A DNA stretch of 44,682 bases from CAYJAZ01 sp964370095 (GCA_964370095.1 CAYJHJ010000009.1:1-44682); one strand, 5' to 3'; shown: positions 25,334 through 33,640, numbered from the stretch's first letter. The notes: generated by a model from the letters alone, not told the origin. Numbers and translations: made by a program.

Positions 25334-26312
25334 TATAAACTCCGTATATTTTTGTATGGCAATGCGGACATGTGCCATTATCTAGTGATATTTTTTTAAG
25401 TAAATATCTGTCTCTTTCTATTAATAAAGTAGAACAGTTTGGGCAAAGGGTCAAGGCCGGAACATGGGCATTGCCAATATACACATTATATAAGCCAAAT
25501 GATTTTGCAATGTTTGCTGCTCTTTCTAAGGTTGAAAGAGGAGTAGGAGGAAGCTCTTTTCTTTTATAGGTGGGGAAAAAAGCTGAAAAATGCAAAACAG
25601 TTTCCTTGCCTAAATGCTCAAGAATAAATTTAGACAATAATTCAAAGTGTTTATCTGAATCATTCAAGGTGGGAAGAATAAGGTTTGTGATTTCTAAATG
25701 TATACAAGTTTTTTTGATAATCTCTGCATTTCGAAGTACAGGTGCAAGAGTAATATCACAATTTGTGCGATAAAATTCATTGTCCATAGCTTTTATATCA
25801 AGATTTATTGCGTCAATAAAGGGCAAAAGCTCTATAAGCGGTTTTGAATTGATATAACCTGCTGTAACTAATGTGTTTGTTCCATTTGTTCTTTTCACGG
25901 CTATTGAACAATTTTTTACGTATTCATAGGCAACCAATGGTTCAGTATAGGTGTAAGCAACATGGCGAAGTTTATTTTTTTCTAAAATTATTGGTAAATC
26001 ATATGCTGTAAGTGATTGAAAAGGTAGTGAAAGAGGTGAAGTTTGAGATATTTGACTGTTTTGGCAATTTTTGCAATGTAAATTGCAGCCTGCCATGCCG
26101 AGTGAAAGGATGTTTTCGCCGGGATAGAAGTGATAAAGTGGCTTTTTTTCCATAGGATCAACAGCAATAGAGCAGGGTCTATTCATGCTGAGAAGCTTAA
26201 TTTTATTATCTTTGTTTTGCCTTGCATTGCAGTTGCCTATTTCATTTTCTGCCAGTTTACAAACTTTTGGGCAGATAAGGCAAGTTTTTGTTTTCGTTTT
26301 GTGCATAAGCAT
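25326..26312 (-). CDS. amrS: AmmeMemoRadiSam radical SAM protein
   Basis: This 328-residue radical SAM enzyme has the 4Fe-4S motif C-x3-C-x2-C in GCNLHCKNCQ near residue 75. An N-terminal Cys segment (CLICPKVCKLAENEIGNCNA) and a C-terminal zinc-ribbon-like pair (CPNCSTLL, CPHCHTK) match the AmrS subfamily related to pyruvate formate-lyase activases. Starts at 26312 and 26306 are both possible; neither has a strong ribosome site. It begins 14 bases after the fliI stop and overlaps the MEMO-AMMECR1 gene, so all three are probably cotranscribed. The substrate is unknown. Confidence 0.9.
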   Translation of the reverse strand: MLMHKTKTKTCLICPKVCKLAENEIGNCNARQNKDNKIKLLSMNRPCSIAVDPMEKKPLYHFYPGENILSLGMAGCNLHCKNCQNSQISQTSPLSLPFQSLTAYDLPIILEKNKLRHVAYTYTEPLVAYEYVKNCSIAVKRTNGTNTLVTAGYINSKPLIELLPFIDAINLDIKAMDNEFYRTNCDITLAPVLRNAEIIKKTCIHLEITNLILPTLNDSDKHFELLSKFILEHLGKETVLHFSAFFPTYKRKELPPTPLSTLERAANIAKSFGLYNVYIGNAHVPALTLCPNCSTLLIERDRYLLKKISLDNGTCPHCHTKIYGVYNA

Positions 26313-26326
26313 GGCTCGTAACTTAT

Positions 26327-27661
26327 TTATTGTGCTTTACCTGAGTTTGCATTTGTGGCAAGGTTTAATAATTGTATAAAGGAGTCTTGCACGCTTTGAT
26401 TTTCTTGCACAGCTTGTTGCAAAAAGCCTTTGATAGCAGGCATCATGCGAATTGCAGTATCTATTTCAGGATTAGAACCTGCTGTGTAAGCACCAATGGT
26501 AATCATATCTTCTAATTCATTATATTCAGCCATGAGTGAAGTGATAACCCTGCCTGCAAGCACTAAATCTTGTTCAATAATATCATTTCTCAGACGTGAA
26601 ATTGATTTGAGAACATTAATAGCAGGGAAATGCCCTTTATCAGCCAAATCACGAGTAAGCACTATATGCCCGTCCAAGATAGAACGCACGGCGTCGGCAA
26701 TGGGTTCGTTAAAGTCATCACCATCAACCAAAACAGTATAAATGCCTGTGATAGTTCCTTTTTCAGCACGCCCTGTTCTTTCAAGCAGTTTAGGAAGTTG
26801 TGCAAAAACAGTGGGGGTATAGCCTTTTGTAGTTGGCGGCTCACCGATTGCAAGACCGATTTCACGCCCAGCCATTGCAAAACGAGTTACTGAATCCATC
26901 ATCAAAAGGACATCTAAACCCAAATCTCTAAAATATTCGGCAACTGCGGTTGCTGCATAGGCAGCACGTTGACGCACAAGAGCTGATTGATCGGAGGTTG
27001 CCACAATCACAACTGAATGTGCCATGCCCTCAGGGCCTAGATCTTTTTCCATAAATTCCAATACTTCACGCCCACGCTCGCCTATAAGTGCAAAAACGTT
27101 TACTTGTGCGCTGGTATATCTTGCCATCATGCCCATAAGGGTGGATTTTCCAACACCGGAGCCTGCCATGATGCCGACACGTTGCCCCTTTCCTATAGTG
27201 AGTAAGGAGTTAATGGCACGCACACCAACATCTAAAACTTCGTCTATGCGAGGGCGGGAGAGAGGCGGCGGCGGGCTTGAATAAATAGGCACCATACTTT
27301 CAGGCGCAATTCTTTCTTTTTCGTCAAGTGGGTTACCAAAAGCATCGAGCACACGCCCTAAAAGCGATTGCCCAACAGGATAAAGTGGCGGAAGACTTGA
27401 ATTTTTCACCAAAGAGCCGGGGCGAACACCTCGCATTTCACCATAAGGCATCAAGAGTAAAGCCCCATCACGAAAGCCCACAACTTCTGCAGCAATTTCT
27501 TCGCTTTTATTTTCGGGAATGATATGGCACACATCACCTAATGAAAGATTTAAACCGGAACCTTCAGCTATCAAACCAACAACTTTATTGATTTTTCCAT
27601 AGCTTTCAACAGGGTCAGATTGTTTGAGTAAGGTTAGGCAAGCCTTTGGTTCAAATCCCAT
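26327..27661 (-). CDS. fliI: Flagellum-specific export ATPase FliI
   Basis: This 444-residue hexameric ATPase of the flagellar type III export apparatus energises release of substrates. Walker A is GSGVGKST, after the signature LTIGKGQRVGIMA; ALIGERGREV and the Walker B-type VLLMMDSVTRFAMAGREIGLA follow, along with the type III ATPase run EPPTTKGYTPTVFAQLPKL. It is related to F1 beta but lacks features of the rotary enzyme. It follows fliH by 19 bases in a fliG-fliH-fliI order. AAGGGAT lies upstream of the ATG at a long distance. Confidence 0.96.
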   Translation of the reverse strand: MGFEPKACLTLLKQSDPVESYGKINKVVGLIAEGSGLNLSLGDVCHIIPENKSEEIAAEVVGFRDGALLLMPYGEMRGVRPGSLVKNSSLPPLYPVGQSLLGRVLDAFGNPLDEKERIAPESMVPIYSSPPPPLSRPRIDEVLDVGVRAINSLLTIGKGQRVGIMAGSGVGKSTLMGMMARYTSAQVNVFALIGERGREVLEFMEKDLGPEGMAHSVVIVATSDQSALVRQRAAYAATAVAEYFRDLGLDVLLMMDSVTRFAMAGREIGLAIGEPPTTKGYTPTVFAQLPKLLERTGRAEKGTITGIYTVLVDGDDFNEPIADAVRSILDGHIVLTRDLADKGHFPAINVLKSISRLRNDIIEQDLVLAGRVITSLMAEYNELEDMITIGAYTAGSNPEIDTAIRMMPAIKGFLQQAVQENQSVQDSFIQLLNLATNANSGKAQ

Positions 27662-27680
27662 AATTGTTCAATCCCTTATT

Positions 27681-29171
27681 TTATTTAAAGCCCATTTCAT
27701 TCAAAAGTTCGTCAGCTAATTCTTCAGTGTATTCAGTAGTTTTTTCTTGAGCTTCAATTGGCTCTTCTTCTTGAGCTTCAATTTCTTCGTGCACAGTTTG
27801 AGGAATTTCTTCTTGTGGCTGTTCTTCATCTATTTGTGCGGGCATTTCTTCTTGCACAAAGTCTTCAGGGTTAAATGAAAGTTCATTGTCAACCATGCTT
27901 TGTGCTTCTTCAGCTATTGAAGCTTCTTCTTCTTTATCAAGCTCTGGTGGGGGCAAAGTTTCTTGAGAAATTGCCTGCTCTTCTTCTGTTGCTTGATTTT
28001 CATCAAATTGAATAGGCTCAGGTTCAGGTTCAGGCTTTTTTGTTTCCGCGGCAACTTCATTATGTGTTTCACTGGAAGTGCTTTCTTCTTGATTGAGAGG
28101 AATATTAGCTTTTTGAGCCTGTTCTAAGAAATTTTGTGTGATAGTATCATAAGCTTTTTGATCGCCATCGCCAAGAGGAAGTGTGAGGTTCTCAAGTATA
28201 TCTTTGACAAAGTTTTGCCTTTTAACAATACTGTTTTTAATTAGCCCTGAGGGGCTTTCAACTATAATACTGCCTTCTTCTAAACTGTCATCACTGGTTA
28301 AATTCCAGCGGCTGTTTTGTAAAGAATCTTTATGCATAGTTTCAAGAATTTCTGTTAAAACAGCAGCATTATTTGGGTGAATACGGATTGAATATTCTCT
28401 TTTATCAAGAAGTTGTGAAACACTTTCTTCAAGCAAAGCTTGTAAAATTTCAGTTTTATTGGCATCAAGCGTATAGGCAGTTGAGGTTTCAACTGCTTCC
28501 AACAAAAGTTCAGACAAGTCTTTGCGCCATGAATCAAAAATAGTAATACATTGCTCATGTATAGACATTAAAATATAGGCTGTTGCATTGGCAAATTCAC
28601 TTTTTGCTTGATCAAGTGTGATTTGAGCTTGGTGCAAACCTTCATTCAAGCCTTCATCATAGGCGGCAGCTTTAATGTTTTCAGCTTCTTGCAATGTGTT
28701 TTGAGCTTCAGACTTTGCATTTTGAGCCAAATCATTATTTGCATTTGCCTCATCATGTATGGCTTGAGCTTTTTGTTCAGCTTCTTGAATGATTGCTTTT
28801 GAGCGTTCTTCTGCCTTTGTCAGTAAAGCTTTTACTTTTACTAAGGCCTTTTCTTTTACTCTATTTAGATATTCTTCTTCAGTATTTCTCGTCCAAAGGT
28901 GGGTTTGATCACTGTTGAGAAGCTGGCTGAGCGTAGATTCACGATTTTCTTTAGGCCCCATAAAGATAGTTCCTATATCTTTATGACTTACCTTTTTATT
29001 GAGATTTTGCATATTCACAGATTCGCGGCTTTCTTTTGGACCCATAAATATATTGCCTGTTTCAAGAGGCTTGCCCTTCACAGAGGAAGCTTTTGAATTT
29101 GTGGCAGTTCCAAAATCTTTCAAATCACTCAAGGGATTTTTGTCATTATCTTTTGGATTAGAGGAAGACAT
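27681..29171 (-). CDS. fliH: FliH-like flagellar export ATPase regulator with unusual extensions
   Basis: Position between fliG and fliI and a central coiled coil (about residues 95-190, KALLTKAEERSKAIIQEAEQ onward) identify a FliH/YscL stator that tethers FliI. At 496 residues it is about twice the usual size. The N-terminal region contains two copies of an IFMGPKE-[SN]-RES motif (residues 41-51 and 69-79). The last ~130 residues are a Glu/Pro-rich, probably disordered acidic tail ending ADELLNEMGF. The start overlaps fliG by 14 bases and has GAGG eight bases upstream. The core FliH assignment is good; the extensions have no known role that I recognise. Confidence 0.85.
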   Translation of the reverse strand: MSSSNPKDNDKNPLSDLKDFGTATNSKASSVKGKPLETGNIFMGPKESRESVNMQNLNKKVSHKDIGTIFMGPKENRESTLSQLLNSDQTHLWTRNTEEEYLNRVKEKALVKVKALLTKAEERSKAIIQEAEQKAQAIHDEANANNDLAQNAKSEAQNTLQEAENIKAAAYDEGLNEGLHQAQITLDQAKSEFANATAYILMSIHEQCITIFDSWRKDLSELLLEAVETSTAYTLDANKTEILQALLEESVSQLLDKREYSIRIHPNNAAVLTEILETMHKDSLQNSRWNLTSDDSLEEGSIIVESPSGLIKNSIVKRQNFVKDILENLTLPLGDGDQKAYDTITQNFLEQAQKANIPLNQEESTSSETHNEVAAETKKPEPEPEPIQFDENQATEEEQAISQETLPPPELDKEEEASIAEEAQSMVDNELSFNPEDFVQEEMPAQIDEEQPQEEIPQTVHEEIEAQEEEPIEAQEKTTEYTEELADELLNEMGFK

Positions 29172-30153
29172 CGCTGCTACCTCGTGCTATTGCAATTTTA
29201 CCGCTTGCTTCAAGCGCACGAACAACTTTAACAATATTTTGTTGTGCAGCTTCCACATCTGAAAGTTTTGCAGGACCCATAAATTCAAGTTCTTCACGTA
29301 TCATTTGTGATGCACGTTCAGACATATTTGCAAAGAATTTTTCTTTAAGCTCGTCAGAGGCACCACGAAGAGCCATGGTAAGATCGTCATTATTAACATC
29401 TTTGAGAACTTCGCGCATTGATTTATCATCAAGCAATTTACAGTCTTCAAATACGAACATAAGATTGCGGATATCTTCGGCAAGTTGTGCTGATTCTTCT
29501 TCAATTTCGCTAAGCACTTCTTCTTCAGTTGCACGTTCAACTTGGTTAAGAATTTCAGCAACTGATTGAGCACCGCCCACTTTCTTGCCTTCTTTGCCGC
29601 CCATAGCGATGAGTTGACTTTGTAATACTCTATCAACTTCCAAAAGCATTTCTTCGGGCACAGCTTCTAATCTTGCTAAACGCATTAAAACTTCAGCCCT
29701 AACGCCGGCAGGAAGCATTTGTAATAATTGTGCGGCTTGATCGGAAGTGAGGTGGCCTAGCACAAGTGCAAGAGTTTGAGGGTGTTCGTTTCTTAATAAT
29801 TGAGACAAAAGCCTTGGGCTGACATTTTCAAGCTCACGGAATGGCACAGGACCGCTTTCAAGGTTTAAGCTATCCATGATATATTTTGCTGTGTCATTAT
29901 CAAGGTTTTTCAACAATAAGCGTTTAAGTTTTTCTTGCCCGCCCATAACAGAATCTTGAGTAAACACCAATTCAGAATGAAATTCACGCAAAACAGCTTC
30001 AACATCTTCTTTTGGCACAGGCTCAAGTTCAAAGATAGCTTTTGAAATGGCTGTGATTTCACGTCTATCAAGCCTTTTAAAAACTTCTGAAGTAAATTTA
30101 TCGCCTAAAGCAAGTAAAAGAACTGCTGTTTTTTGGTGTCCGTGTAATTCCAT
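29158..30153 (-). CDS. fliG: Flagellar motor switch protein FliG
   Basis: This 331-residue rotor protein links the MS ring to FliM/FliN and receives torque from MotA. The N-terminal domain has KTAVLLLALGDKFTSEVFK, the middle domain the EHPQT motif (LLRNEHPQTLALVLGHL), and the C-terminal domain the charged torque helix around LKDVNNDDLTMALRGASDE and KFFANMSERA. fliF and fliE, the usual upstream partners, are missing here; instead ssb lies upstream after a hairpin. A -24/-12 element precedes the gene, so it starts a fliG-fliH-fliI transcript. Confidence 0.96.
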   Translation of the reverse strand: MELHGHQKTAVLLLALGDKFTSEVFKRLDRREITAISKAIFELEPVPKEDVEAVLREFHSELVFTQDSVMGGQEKLKRLLLKNLDNDTAKYIMDSLNLESGPVPFRELENVSPRLLSQLLRNEHPQTLALVLGHLTSDQAAQLLQMLPAGVRAEVLMRLARLEAVPEEMLLEVDRVLQSQLIAMGGKEGKKVGGAQSVAEILNQVERATEEEVLSEIEEESAQLAEDIRNLMFVFEDCKLLDDKSMREVLKDVNNDDLTMALRGASDELKEKFFANMSERASQMIREELEFMGPAKLSDVEAAQQNIVKVVRALEASGKIAIARGSSDVFL

Positions 30154-30182
30154 AAATGATCCGCCTAATGTTTACTCTCTTT

Positions 30183-30210
30183 AATATACTTATAGTCTAT
30201 GTTTTGTCAA
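30183..30210 (-). promoter_or_regulatory. Alternative sigma-70-like promoter of fliG
   Basis: On the minus strand TTGACA (30205-30210) and TATATT (30183-30188) are 16 bases apart, about 30 bases upstream of the fliG start. It would add to, or compete with, the -24/-12 element just upstream. Confidence 0.35.
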
Positions 30211-30253
30211 TTTACTGACAAAGCTAGCCTCTATGAAAAGATATTGAGGCTTT

Positions 30254-30270
30254 TGCAAAAAGCTTGCCAT
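30254..30270 (-). promoter_or_regulatory. Sigma-54 (-24/-12) promoter of fliGHI
   Basis: Reading the minus strand, ATGGCAAG-N4-TTGCA matches the sigma-54 consensus TTGGCACG-N4-TTGCA with exact GG-N10-GC spacing. Transcription would begin about 90 bases before fliG. Sigma-54 control of flagellar basal-body genes is well known in polarly flagellated bacteria. Confidence 0.6.
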
Positions 30271-30274
30271 ATGA

Positions 30275-30300
30275 ATTAAGCTCTCGTTTGAGAGCTTAAT
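30275..30300 (-). terminator. Hairpin after ssb
   Basis: ATTAAGCTCTC pairs perfectly with GAGAGCTTAAT (11 bp, 4-base loop) just after the ssb stop on the minus strand. The following T-run is weak, so termination may be partial. Confidence 0.55.
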
Positions 30301-30318
30301 ATATCTTGTTTATTTCAA

Positions 30319-30777
30319 TTAAAATGGCATGTCATCAAGGCTTGAGGCTTCACTTGGGAATGGTGAGCCATAATCCTCTGAGCTTTGCACAGAATTTTGG
30401 TTTTGATTGTTGTATGGCTGTGAATAACCATCATTTGAAGCAGGGCCATCGCCTCGTCTGTCTAAAAACTGGATGGTGCGAGCATTTATTTCAACTGTGG
30501 TGCGGTCAATGCCTTGTTTGTCTTGCCATTTTTGAGTGCGAAGGCTGCCTTCAACATAAACCTGACTGCCTTTTTTGAGATAAGTGTTTACGTTTTCTGC
30601 TTGCTTTCCGTAAACTACCACTCGAAACCATTCGGTTTTTTCTTGACGTTGCCCTTCTTTATTTCTGAAGTATTCACTGGTAGCAACACTGAAATTTGCA
30701 ACAGGATCGCCTGATGGCATATAACGCATTTCTGGGTCTTGCCCAAGTCTTCCAATAACCATAACTTTATTTAACAT
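30319..30777 (-). CDS. ssb: Single-stranded DNA-binding protein
   Basis: This 152-residue SSB has the OB-fold start NKVMVIGRLGQDPEMRYMPSG, continued by VANFSVATSE and WFRVVVYGKQAE. A flexible Gln/Asn/Ser-rich linker (residues 112-145) leads to the acidic tip DDMPF that binds repair and replication partners. AGGG lies before the ATG. It sits between motility genes rather than near replication genes, with the two-hairpin dispersed element in the 111-base gap upstream of it. Confidence 0.97.
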   Translation of the reverse strand: MLNKVMVIGRLGQDPEMRYMPSGDPVANFSVATSEYFRNKEGQRQEKTEWFRVVVYGKQAENVNTYLKKGSQVYVEGSLRTQKWQDKQGIDRTTVEINARTIQFLDRRGDGPASNDGYSQPYNNQNQNSVQSSEDYGSPFPSEASSLDDMPF

Positions 30778-30795
30778 TCTTTTTCCCTGCCTTAT

Positions 30796-30867
30796 TTAGA
30801 TAGATTTTGGTCTTTGACACAAAATCCTCACTCACAAGAAACGTGGTTCTTGTTTCGCTCGCTAAAG
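30796..30867 (-). repeat. Two-hairpin dispersed element, copy 3
   Basis: On the minus strand this matches 21030-21101 at 66 of 72 positions, and the last 37 bases are identical. Hairpin 1 reads ACAAGAA-N6-TTCTTGT (30834-30853), in which the outer G-C pair of the livF copies has become A-T: both bases of the pair changed. Hairpin 2 (30803-30826) is unchanged. As at livF, it follows a gene's stop codon in the same orientation. Confidence 0.75.
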
Positions 30868-30888
30868 ATGTGTTCGCTTCACTCTCAT

Positions 30889-31266
30889 TTAGTTTTTTTG
30901 GAGTTCCAAAATCTTCTCTTTTTTGACAAAAGCTTCTAATAAATCAAGCTTTTCTTCAATTTGAAAAGAAAGAGTGTTGGCTTCTTTTGGCTCCCAAGAA
31001 AGTATATGCTTTTGGAAGATTTTTTGCAAGCTTGATATTTCGTCAATAAAATCTTGCAAAAGGTGCTTGGTTTCATCTTTCCAAAGGGCATATTCAAGAG
31101 CTTCCTGTAAGGTTATGATAAGTTCAATAATACCAAATCGTTGCGATGCAGGAATGTGTGAATCATTTTCAGGCCATGCTAAATTAAAAAGTAAAGGATA
31201 GCGTTTTTTTACGTCGCTTTCATCAAAAGTTGTAGAGCTTACGCGAACAACAAGTAGGTTGCCCAT
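30889..31266 (-). CDS. Hypothetical protein in the motility cluster
   Basis: I do not recognise this 125-residue protein. It has no signal peptide, membrane segment or Cys motif. The first third has a beta-like start (NLLVVRVSSTTFDE) and a WPE segment; the rest looks helical with a charged C-terminus (LLEAFVKKEKILELQKN). It starts one base after the PilZ gene's stop, with GGAAG as a weak ribosome site, so it is translated from the same mRNA as motA, motB and the PilZ gene. A motility-related role is only suggested by position. The dispersed element begins about 20 bases after its stop. Confidence 0.7.
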   Translation of the reverse strand: MGNLLVVRVSSTTFDESDVKKRYPLLFNLAWPENDSHIPASQRFGIIELIITLQEALEYALWKDETKHLLQDFIDEISSLQKIFQKHILSWEPKEANTLSFQIEEKLDLLEAFVKKEKILELQKN

Positions 31267-31267
31267 A

Positions 31268-31891
31268 TTATTTCTTCCACTTAGAAATACTGACTATTTC
31301 TGTGTCTTCTCCATCTTGATGTGGATTATCGGCACTAAAAATATTTACAGCATTTTCGTCTTTGATAACTTTTCTTTCTTGCTGTGTATAAATATTCACC
31401 TTATCTCCATCAGATTTGTCATTTTGTCCATTTTCATAAATGGAAATGNNNNNNNNNNTTCTTTCAAAGTCTTTGTTAGCAAGTGCTTGTTTTACTGCAT
31501 TTTCTTTTTCAGCTTTTTTTAATATTGCTTTTTTCTTGTTAATTTCAAGTTTTTGAAGTTTAAGAATAAGAATATCAATTTTCTTGCCTTGATTTTTTGT
31601 GAATTCATAATATTCACAACCGATAAATTTCATTGCATAGTTTACAAAAACAACTTTAATTTTTATATTTGCAAGAAGAATATTGTTTTCTAAAAGAAGG
31701 CTGACTGATAAAATATCATTTTCTTTAATTTCATCAGAAAAAATCTCTAGGGCGATTCCGGTTGAGCTTAGGTTTGCTACTTTTGTTTTTATGCCACTTG
31801 AAACAATCAAAGCTTCTAAACCTTGATAAGAAACCCTATAGCTTTGCCTTTGACTGTGGCTTTCAGTTTCGTATTGAAAATTAAATGACAT
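31268..31891 (-). CDS. PilZ-domain protein (gap inside)
   Basis: This 207-residue protein has a PilZ domain in its first ~100 residues: the c-di-GMP-binding RxxxR is in SQRQSYRVSY and the second motif is NLSSTGIAL, with Asn in place of the usual Asp. A Lys/Glu-rich helix (about residues 110-145) and a polar tail follow. Ten N (31449-31458) fall within the tail; the frame continues on both sides as written. It lies 20 bases after motB, which suggests that it adjusts the motor or flagellar behaviour in response to c-di-GMP, as YcgR-like proteins do. It lacks the YcgR N-domain. Confidence 0.8.
   Translation of the reverse strand: MSFNFQYETESHSQRQSYRVSYQGLEALIVSSGIKTKVANLSSTGIALEIFSDEIKENDILSVSLLLENNILLANIKIKVVFVNYAMKFIGCEYYEFTKNQGKKIDILILKLQKLEINKKKAILKKAEKENAVKQALANKDFERXXXXISIYENGQNDKSDGDKVNIYTQQERKVIKDENAVNIFSADNPHQDGEDTEIVSISKWKK
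31449..31458. other. Assembly gap inside the PilZ gene
   Basis: Ten N of nominal length. Frames on both sides agree with the written length modulo three. Confidence 0.95.
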
Positions 31892-31911
31892 AAGAACTCC
31901 ATACTATACAG

Positions 31912-32646
31912 CTAGTCATGTTTCAACTCTCTTTCCAAAACAAATTCAACTCTGCGGTTAAGAGCTTTATTTTCTTCTGTAGTATTAGGGAAAAGAGGTT
32001 CAAGTTCGCCCATGCCTGTTGCTGTTATTCTGTGGCTTTCAACGCCGGCCCTTAAATAATAACGTAAAATATTTACTGCACGTAAAGCAGAAAGTTCCCA
32101 GTTATCAAAAAAACGTGAACCTTGAGGAACCGGGCTATTGTCAGAATAACCTTTAACATTTATTGTTTGCTCTCTTTCTTCATGGAAAATTTCTAATAAA
32201 GTTTGTAAAGCTCTTTCGGCATCAACAGAAAGCAATTCGCTGTTTTTTGGAAAAAGAATATCACCAGGCACTCTTAAGATAATTTTGCCGTTATCTAAGA
32301 CAGCATCAATTTGATCATCCATAGATTGTTGTGAAATATAGGAACGGATTTGATTGAATGATTGCCTTTGCTCTTCAAGCATTTGCTCAATAAGATTTGA
32401 TGATAAAGCCAAGTTATCGCCGTTTACTGCTTCTTCGGTAGTGGGAACTTTGATATGATCCATAGCATCACCGCCAAAAGATTCACGCACAGCAGAAAAG
32501 GTGGCTTCAAATTTTTGAGCATCAACTGAAGACATTGAATATAATAAAACAAAGAAGCACATAAGCAAGGTTACGAGGTCGCCATACGTCGCTAACCAAG
32601 ATTCATCAATTTCGCCGCCTTCGTCTTCGTCTTGTAAGTCTGCCAT
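31912..32646 (-). CDS. motB: Flagellar stator protein MotB
   Basis: This 244-residue stator subunit anchors the ion channel to peptidoglycan. One N-terminal membrane helix carries the ion-conducting Asp (WLATYGDLVTLLMCFFVLLY). A plug/linker region follows, then an OmpA-like peptidoglycan-binding domain (about residues 120-240, with NVKGYSDNSPVP, NWELSALRAVNILRY and NRRVEFVLER). It is 61 bases downstream of motA. Whether protons or sodium drive it cannot be told from sequence alone. Confidence 0.95.
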   Translation of the reverse strand: MADLQDEDEGGEIDESWLATYGDLVTLLMCFFVLLYSMSSVDAQKFEATFSAVRESFGGDAMDHIKVPTTEEAVNGDNLALSSNLIEQMLEEQRQSFNQIRSYISQQSMDDQIDAVLDNGKIILRVPGDILFPKNSELLSVDAERALQTLLEIFHEEREQTINVKGYSDNSPVPQGSRFFDNWELSALRAVNILRYYLRAGVESHRITATGMGELEPLFPNTTEENKALNRRVEFVLERELKHD

Positions 32647-32707
32647 AATTATTACCTCAACAATATTAGTTACTACAATGGTTTATGTAGAAAATCCTAC
32701 TGTTTAC

Positions 32708-33469
32708 CTATTTTTTCTCTGAAGCTTCACGTTCGCTTGGGGGTAAATATGAAGAAAGTTTTTCATACACAAAGCGTGGGTTATTGTTATCTAAAATTGA
32801 TTTTGCACCTTCAAAAATAATGTGTAAGGTCATCTCTTCCATAACGGAACGAGATCTGAGCTTTTGCGAAAAAGGATTAAATAAAAGGTTAGCAAAAAGT
32901 GAGCCATAGAAAGTTGTGATAAGTGCAACAGCCATAGCAGGGCCGATAGCTGCGGCATCACTAAGGTTTGCAAGCATTTGAACAAGCCCAACAAGCGTTC
33001 CTACCATACCCATAGCAGGGCAAGTGCCGCCAAGCCTTTCCATAACAGAAATATTGATATTATGCCTTTTTTTCATTGAAGAAATTTCAATCATAAGCGT
33101 ATCTTGAATAAGGCTTGGGTCTGCCGAGTCAGCAATAAGTTGTGTTGCTTTTTTTAGAAGAGCATTGTCCGTTTGCAGTCTTTCAAGTGCTAAAATCCCT
33201 TCTCTGCGGCTAATTTCTGCAACTTTCACCATGGTTTCAACAACTTCTTTAGGCGAAACTTTTTTGGTTACAAAAGTTTTGCTGACAGCTTTAAAAGAAG
33301 AGATAACCTGTTCAGCCGGAAAAGCAATAAGAGTTGCGGCAATAGACCCACCTAAAACAATCATCAGTGAAGGTATATCAATAAATCCGCCGGGCTTTGG
33401 CCCCATCAAGATAGAACTGACAACCAGCCCAAAACCGGCAATAATACCACCAAGGGTAGCTAAATCCAT
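32708..33469 (-). CDS. motA: Flagellar stator protein MotA
   Basis: This 253-residue stator subunit has four membrane helices. Family segments are DLATLGGIIAGFGLVVSSIL at the start, MVVLGGS-type SLMIVLGGSIAATLIAFP, the cytoplasmic loop with REGILALERL, and the C-terminal pair GTCPAMGMVGTLVGLVQMLA and AVALITTFYGSLFANLLFNP. An in-frame TTG at 33481 is possible, but the ATG at 33469 has TTGAGG directly upstream and is preferred. It is the first gene of the minus-strand motility run and is divergent from typA. Confidence 0.95.
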   Translation of the reverse strand: MDLATLGGIIAGFGLVVSSILMGPKPGGFIDIPSLMIVLGGSIAATLIAFPAEQVISSFKAVSKTFVTKKVSPKEVVETMVKVAEISRREGILALERLQTDNALLKKATQLIADSADPSLIQDTLMIEISSMKKRHNINISVMERLGGTCPAMGMVGTLVGLVQMLANLSDAAAIGPAMAVALITTFYGSLFANLLFNPFSQKLRSRSVMEEMTLHIIFEGAKSILDNNNPRFVYEKLSSYLPPSEREASEKK

Positions 33470-33622
33470 AATAAACCTCAATATAAAAAAATTATTAAAT
33501 ACTCGAACTGTTTTACTTGACTTCTCTATCTATTACGGTCTATTTTGTAAAATCTTTAGAGGGAACGAATATTTAAAAGCTTTATCTTTTCTTCTTATAA
33601 GAAATTTATACATTATTTTTTT

Positions 33623-33640
33623 TTAATAGTCTACTATTAA
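33623..33640. promoter_or_regulatory. Palindrome between motA and typA
   Basis: TTAATAGT-CT-ACTATTAA is a perfect 8-2-8 inverted repeat, 40 bases upstream of the typA start codon. It may be an operator for either divergent gene. No regulator can be assigned. Confidence 0.3.
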
